From positions 30,193-94,192 of the forward strand of contig JADGOZ010000132.1 of the NCBI GenBank assembly GCA_017882705.1: a stretch of DNA of 64,000 nt. The letters are read 5' to 3'. Shown here one piece after another: positions 59,078 to 64,000 of this stretch. Position 1 is the stretch's first letter. Every line of letters begins with the position of its first letter. The notes under the pieces were generated by a model. That model saw only the letters and a program-made list of their open reading frames with translations, did not search any database and was not told where the DNA came from. Source of the stretch: Candidatus Nanopelagicales bacterium. Lineage in GTDB: Bacteria; Actinomycetota; Actinomycetes; S36-B12; CAIYMF01. Both the position numbers and the translations under genes were made by a program.

Positions 59078-59515
59078 ATGCTCGCTCGTCTCCGCAAGTC
59101 CGTTGAGGACAAGGACCAGGGCTTCACCCTGATCGAGCTCCTCGTCGTGATCATCATCATCGGCATCCTCGCCGCTATCGCTATCCCGGTCTTCCTCAAC
59201 CAGCGCCAGAAGGGCTGGGACGCGGCGGTCAAGTCCGATCTTCGCAACGCGGCCACCGCCGAGGAGACCTGGCTGACCGAGAAGTCCGTCTACACCGCTG
59301 CGGACGCTGACCTGAAGACGGACGGTTTCAAGTACAGCGACGGCGGCAACTACTTCGGTGGCGCGTCCGCCCTGACGGCCACCATCAACGCCGGAAACTC
59401 ATACTGCCTGACCGCCCGGTCGAAGTCGGGCAGCTACTTCTCCTACGGCAGCGCCTCTGGCCTGTCCGGTGCCCTTGCGGCCGCGCCCGGCAACGCTGCT
59501 GGCGTCTGCTCCTGA
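59078..59515 (+). CDS. Type IV pilin-like prepilin (orphan)
   Basis: Class III signal GFTLIELLVVIIIIGILAAIAIPVFLNQRQKGWDAAVKSDLRNAATAEE. Confidence 0.95.
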   Translation: MLARLRKSVEDKDQGFTLIELLVVIIIIGILAAIAIPVFLNQRQKGWDAAVKSDLRNAATAEETWLTEKSVYTAADADLKTDGFKYSDGGNYFGGASALTATINAGNSYCLTARSKSGSYFSYGSASGLSGALAAAPGNAAGVCS

Positions 59516-59538
59516 CGCAACGACCAGGCCACTCCAGG

Positions 59539-59583
59539 GCATAGATCGAGCCCCCGACCACGCGTCGGGGGCTCGATCTATGC
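59539..59583. terminator. 20-bp perfect hairpin terminator after pilin gene
   Basis: GCATAGATCGAGCCCCCGAC-cacgc-GTCGGGGGCTCGATCTATGC. Confidence 0.92.
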
Positions 59584-59784
59584 ACGCTGCGTCACGCGAT
59601 GAGACGGCATCAGGGCCAAGAGGCATCGGTTCGAGACACAGCTCGGCGTGCAAGTCCGACGCCGCACGCGATGTGCCGCTATCGCTCGCCCCGGGGCGCG
59701 TCGAGCGGGCAGGATCGCCTCGTCCAAGTCGAGTGAGTCGGTGCTCGAACCGCCGGGGTCGCCGGGGACTAGGAGTGGGTCGTC

Positions 59785-60204
59785 ATGTTCGATGTCGAGG
59801 TTCGCAACGTCCAGGGCGCGGTCACGGCGATCGGCGCGGCGGGGCCGTTCACGGTCGTGATTGATCGCCCGCAGGCAGTCGGAGGGGGCGGGCTCGGATT
59901 CAATGGTGGAGAACTCCTGCACCTTGCGGTGGCCGGGTGCATCTCGAATGACCTGTTTCGTGAGGCCGACGGTCGAGGCATCGCGCTGACCCGTGTCGTG
60001 GTCACTGCCGACGGGCAGTTTGGTGGCGACCCGGCAGTGTCGACGGGGATTGCATACAAGGTCGAGGTCAGCGGCGACGCGCCCGTCGAGGTCCTGCGCG
60101 ACCTAGTCCGTCATGTCGATGAGATCGCGGAGATCCCGAACTCGTTGCGCCGAGGCACAGACGTTCGCCTGGCCGGAGTCACTGTTCACACCAGCGATAA
60201 CTGA
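59785..60204 (+). CDS. OsmC-family protein
   Basis: GGGLGFNGGELLHLAVAGCISNDLFREADGRGI. Confidence 0.9.
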   Translation: MFDVEVRNVQGAVTAIGAAGPFTVVIDRPQAVGGGGLGFNGGELLHLAVAGCISNDLFREADGRGIALTRVVVTADGQFGGDPAVSTGIAYKVEVSGDAPVEVLRDLVRHVDEIAEIPNSLRRGTDVRLAGVTVHTSDN

Positions 60205-60298
60205 TCCGGCAGCCGCGTCGTCGAGACACTCCCGTGACTCCATCACGCGCCGCTGAGGGTGCAATCAATGTGCCGATAACGCGGTTGAGCTCGCGAGG

Positions 60299-60940
60299 TC
60301 ACGCCTCGGCGCGGCCGGCGAGCGCCGTGAGCGCCTCGACGACGTCTGCGACCGTGGGGTCGCCGTCGAGGAACGTCTCGTGCAGCTCGACGGCGAGCAC
60401 GGCACGCTGCGTCGCGGTCACGGGAGCGACGCGCAGCGGGAGCGCATCGGCGTTGTCCTCGAGGAACCGCGCCGCGGCGCGCACGGCGCCATGGCGTACG
60501 ACGTCGTCCTGGAGCGGCTCGTCGAATCGCCATCGCCTCGCGCGCGCGACGATGCGCGACTTGCTCGGGTCGGTGTCCACGACGTCGGCCGCGGCGAACA
60601 CACGGCAGTCGTACGTACGACAGGTCCGCGGCCGGTGGGCGTATATCGTGCAGCGTCCGTCGACGAGCATCGGGCAGCGGCCGTGCTCGTCGTAGCCCAT
60701 CAGCCGGTGGCCCTTCGGCAGCCCCGGGGCCGGGAACAGCAGCGCCTTCGGGATGTGCGCGAGCGCGTCGACCTCGTCGGGCCCGACGTGGATGAACTGC
60801 GACGCCTCGCAGCACGCCGTGCACTCCCCGCACGGCACGTCGGACTCGCCGTCGCCGTCGATGGCCCGGCGAATCTCGCCGAGCCAGACGGTGATCGTCC
60901 CCGCCGGCAGCGTGTCGCCGTCCATCGACGAATCCGTCAT
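60299..60940 (-). CDS. YkgJ-family cysteine cluster protein
   Basis: CGECTACCEASQFIHV, RCPMLVDGRCTIYAHRPRTCRTYDCR. Confidence 0.93.
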   Translation of the reverse strand: MTDSSMDGDTLPAGTITVWLGEIRRAIDGDGESDVPCGECTACCEASQFIHVGPDEVDALAHIPKALLFPAPGLPKGHRLMGYDEHGRCPMLVDGRCTIYAHRPRTCRTYDCRVFAAADVVDTDPSKSRIVARARRWRFDEPLQDDVVRHGAVRAAARFLEDNADALPLRVAPVTATQRAVLAVELHETFLDGDPTVADVVEALTALAGRAEA

Positions 60941-60955
60941 CCGGCGGTGTGACCG

Positions 60956-61756
60956 CTACTGCTTGCGGTTCTGGTCGATGTAAGCCGCGGCGGTGCCGAG
61001 CTGGGCCGAGGGGATCTCGGTCCCGTCGAGCAGCACGCTGGGCGTCCCGGGGATGCCGCTGTCGGTGAAGGCGCCGGCGGAGTTCGCGGTCCAGCCGAAG
61101 TAGGTCTTCTTGTCGACGCACGACGCGAACGTGTCGTAGGCGGCACCAGACAGACCGGCCTGCTTGCCGAAGTCGAGGAGCTGGGCGTCGGTGTAGCCGT
61201 CGCCCTCCTTCGCGGGCTGGTTGGCGAAGACGGTGTTGTGGTACTTCTCGCCGACGCCGCCGTCGATCGCGCAGCCCCACGCGGCTGTCGCGCGGGCCGA
61301 CGACAGGTTGGACTGCGGCAGGTTCTTGTCGAGGAACGACGCGGGGCGGTAGACGAGGTAGATCTTGCCGTCGGTGGCGAGCTGCTGGATCTGCGCGCCC
61401 TGGGCCTTCTCCAACTCACCGCAGATCGGGCACTGGAAGTCCTCCCAGATCTGCACGGTCGAGATCGTGCTCGACGCGGTCGCGAACGGGACGCCGTAGG
61501 CCAGCGGCGAGGACGACGGCAGCACCGTCTTGGGCAGAGGGGCGTTGGGGTCGACCGGCGGCAGCGCCGCGGAGCTGCCCGTGTCCTTGTTCTGGTTCGA
61601 GGCGAAGACGACGCCGCCGATGATCAGCGCGATCACGACGAGCAGGCCACCACCGATGAGGAGGTTGGTGCGACGCTGCCGCGCCTTCTCCTCCTTGAGC
61701 GCCGCCGCTCGTGCCGCGGCCGCCTTCTCCTTGGTGGTCTTCGAGTTCTCCGCCAT
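60956..61756 (-). CDS. DsbA-family membrane-anchored thiol-disulfide oxidoreductase
   Basis: N-terminal TM, FQCPICGELEK CxxC, GIPGTPSVLLDG cis-Pro loop. Confidence 0.93.
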   Translation of the reverse strand: MAENSKTTKEKAAAARAAALKEEKARQRRTNLLIGGGLLVVIALIIGGVVFASNQNKDTGSSAALPPVDPNAPLPKTVLPSSSPLAYGVPFATASSTISTVQIWEDFQCPICGELEKAQGAQIQQLATDGKIYLVYRPASFLDKNLPQSNLSSARATAAWGCAIDGGVGEKYHNTVFANQPAKEGDGYTDAQLLDFGKQAGLSGAAYDTFASCVDKKTYFGWTANSAGAFTDSGIPGTPSVLLDGTEIPSAQLGTAAAYIDQNRKQ

Positions 61757-61857
61757 CACCCCTCCAGGACTGAGTCCCGCTGATCGTAGGCGTCCGGGCA
61801 GGTCGGACCGGGATGCACCCCTGCGCGGCGGGTCCGTGGGATCGCCCGCGTGCCGGG

Positions 61858-62331
61858 TCAGGAGACGATGCTCGGGCCCTGGCCCAGTCCGGCGTCGCGG
61901 TCGGCGGCGAGCACGGCCTCGAGCGCCTCTGGCGGGAGGCCCTGCGCCTTCATCGCGCGGCTGACGTGGCTGAGGTAACGGTCCGAGGGCCGGACATAGT
62001 TGGCGATCGGGACCACGCGGTAGGTGATCGCCGCGACCGGTCCCGCGTCGGTCACCACGGTGACCTCGGCCTTCTCGAGCAACGCGGAGTCGCCCACGAA
62101 CGTGTCGAGCACGGCGAACGCCTCCTCCGGGCCCTCGTAGAGGACGCCCCACAGGACGGAGTCCGGGTCCTCGCGGGCGTTGAGGACACCACCGCCCCAC
62201 TCGCGGTCGCGGATGGTGAACTCGACGCCGTAGCGCTCGACGTGCCCGGGGCCGACGACGACCGCCTCGGGGACGCGCGCGGCCATCCGCTCGGGATCGA
62301 TGTTGGCGCCGTAGGCGAAGTAGCGGAGCAT
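61858..62331 (-). CDS. Gamma-glutamylcyclotransferase family protein
   Basis: YFAYGANIDPERMAARVPEA. Confidence 0.88.
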   Translation of the reverse strand: MLRYFAYGANIDPERMAARVPEAVVVGPGHVERYGVEFTIRDREWGGGVLNAREDPDSVLWGVLYEGPEEAFAVLDTFVGDSALLEKAEVTVVTDAGPVAAITYRVVPIANYVRPSDRYLSHVSRAMKAQGLPPEALEAVLAADRDAGLGQGPSIVS

Positions 62332-62390
62332 GCGCGCAGGCTAGCCCCGACAGGCGTGCGCCGACCGGCTATCCGCCGACGATCCGCCGC

Positions 62391-63764
62391 TCAGTGCGCG
62401 AGGTAGCCGAGCAGGTCCTGACGCGTGACGACCCCCGTGGGCAGTCCGTCGTCGACGACGATCGCCGCGTCGGCCGTCTCGAGCGCCGCCACCGCGGCCG
62501 ACACCGGCTCGCCGGCGCCGATCATCGGCAGGCCGGGGCTCATGTGCCTCTCGACCGGGTCGGCGAGCTCGGCGCGACCGGCGAAGAGGGCGTCGAGCAG
62601 GTCGCGCTCCACGACCGAGCCCACGACCTCGGCCGCCTTGACCGGCGGCTCCGCGCGGACGACGGGCATCTGCGACACGGCGTAGTGCCGCAGGATGTCG
62701 ATCGCCTCGCGGACCGTCTCCTGCGGGTGCGTGTGCACGAGCTGGGGGAGGTCGCCGGACTTCGTGCGGAGCACGTCGCCGACGGTGCGGTCGCTCGAGG
62801 TCTGCAGGAAGCCGTAGTCGGCCATCCACTCGTCGTTGAAGACCTTCGACAGGTAGCCGCGGCCGCCGTCGGGAAGCAGCACGACGATCACGTCGCCCTT
62901 CGACGCACGCGCCGCGACCTCGAGCGCGGCCTGAACGGCCATGCCGCACGAGCCGCCGACGAGCAGGCCCTCCTCGCGCGCCAGGCGACGCGTCACGAGG
63001 AAGGAGTCGCGGTCGGACACCGCCACGATCTCGTCGCACACGGTGGCGTCGTACGCCGTCGGCCAGAAGTCCTCGCCGACTCCCTCGACGAGGTAGGGGC
63101 GGCCGGTGCCGCCGCTGTAGACCGAGCCGACCGGGTCGGCGCCGATGACGCGCACGCGCCCGCCGCTGACCTCCTTGAGGTAGCGCCCCGTGCCGCTGAT
63201 GGTGCCGCCCGTGCCGACGCCGGCGACGAAGTGCGTGATCGTGCCGTCGGTCTGCTCCCAGAGCTCCGGACCCGTGGTCTCGTAGTGCGAGCGCGGGTTG
63301 TTCGGGTTGGAGTACTGGTCCGGCTTCCAGGCGCCGTCGAGCTCGCGGACGAGCCGGTCGGAGACGGAGTAGTAGGAGCGCGGGTCCTCGGGGTCGACCG
63401 CGGTCGGGCAGACCACGACCTCGGCGCCGTAGGCCTTGAGCACGTTCTGCTTGTCGGCGCTCACCTTGTCGGGGCAGACGAACACGCACGTGTAGCCCTT
63501 GCGCTGCGCCACCAGGGCGAGCCCGACTCCGGTGTTGCCGCTGGTCGGCTCGACGATCGTGCCGCCCGGCTTCAGCAGCCCCTCCGCCTCGGCCGCCTCG
63601 ATCATGCGGGTCGCGATGCGGTCCTTCACCGACCCGCCCGGGTTGAGGTACTCGACCTTCGCCAGCACGGTGGGTGCGTCGGGGCCGAGGTGGGCGGTGA
63701 GGGCGTGGAGCTTCACGAGCGGCGTGTTGCCGATGAGCTCGACCACGTTGTCGAAGACCTGCAT
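62391..63764 (-). CDS. cbs: Cystathionine beta-synthase with C-terminal CBS pair
   Basis: ELIGNTPLVKLHAL, EYLNPGGSVKDRIATRMIEAAE, EPTSGNTGVGLALVAQRKGY; C-terminal CBS repeats. Confidence 0.95.
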   Translation of the reverse strand: MQVFDNVVELIGNTPLVKLHALTAHLGPDAPTVLAKVEYLNPGGSVKDRIATRMIEAAEAEGLLKPGGTIVEPTSGNTGVGLALVAQRKGYTCVFVCPDKVSADKQNVLKAYGAEVVVCPTAVDPEDPRSYYSVSDRLVRELDGAWKPDQYSNPNNPRSHYETTGPELWEQTDGTITHFVAGVGTGGTISGTGRYLKEVSGGRVRVIGADPVGSVYSGGTGRPYLVEGVGEDFWPTAYDATVCDEIVAVSDRDSFLVTRRLAREEGLLVGGSCGMAVQAALEVAARASKGDVIVVLLPDGGRGYLSKVFNDEWMADYGFLQTSSDRTVGDVLRTKSGDLPQLVHTHPQETVREAIDILRHYAVSQMPVVRAEPPVKAAEVVGSVVERDLLDALFAGRAELADPVERHMSPGLPMIGAGEPVSAAVAALETADAAIVVDDGLPTGVVTRQDLLGYLAH

Positions 63765-63842
63765 GCGGTGACCCTAACGGGATCGGCCGCTCCCGATCGA
63801 ACCTCGCTGCGACCGTCAGGGGTACGGGGTGATGATGGGGGG

Positions 63843-64000
63843 GTGAACCCCGGCCTGCCCACGCTGCCGATCCGCGACGAGCGGGTCCGTCGTATCGCCG
63901 TGAGCGCGGCGAAGGGCGGCGGCGGCCTGCTCGGGGTCGGCACTGCGCTGGCCGGTGCCGCCATCGGCGTCGTCGCAGTGCAGGCGCGCCTGGCCCGGCG
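63843..64000 (+). CDS. Partial CDS running off the window, possibly SGNH/GDSL hydrolase (by synteny beside cbs)
   Basis: Open frame VNPGLPTLPIRDERVRRIAVSAAKGGGGLLGVGTALAGAAIGVVAVQARLARR with N-terminal hydrophobic stretch; divergent from cbs. Confidence 0.45.
   Translation, partial: MNPGLPTLPIRDERVRRIAVSAAKGGGGLLGVGTALAGAAIGVVAVQARLAR

Noticed and set aside
1-64000. CRISPR arrays, tRNA/rRNA genes, prophage or restriction-modification loci
   Set aside because: No regularly spaced short repeats, RNA gene signatures or phage/RM protein motifs were seen in reading the sequence and ORF track.

Overview
This 64 kb window is GC-rich actinobacterial chromosome, probably Nocardioidaceae-like judging by gene content and the mycothiol gene mca; the taxon is inference. 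Most of it is ordinary metabolic and housekeeping sequence: an SMP-30/IlvD/FAH/ADH/SDR sugar-acid cluster, ilvA, metB, cbs, greA, mca, ung, msrA, ABC/MFS/APC transporters, two chemotaxis receptors, a P450, and AAA+/VWA genes. The accessory signals are concentrated in a few places. (1) Two in-phase 5' fragments of a DUF255/YyaL thioredoxin-domain gene, broken at the same point just after CxWCHVR, bracket an amine-catabolism cassette at about 2.5-7.1 kb. (2) A DrrAB-like ABC transporter pseudogene has been rearranged by a small inversion at 28.5-29.5 kb. (3) A GEMM-I-like c-di-GMP riboswitch lies upstream of an orphan type IV pilin at about 59 kb. (4) A small protein at the left edge consists of four exact 28-residue repeats. 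(5) IS256-transposase and methyltransferase remnants and several other pseudogenes (APC permease, DUF222) are present. I saw no CRISPR array, rRNA, tRNA or intact transposon. Everything was read by eye from the sequence and ORF track; no database search was run.
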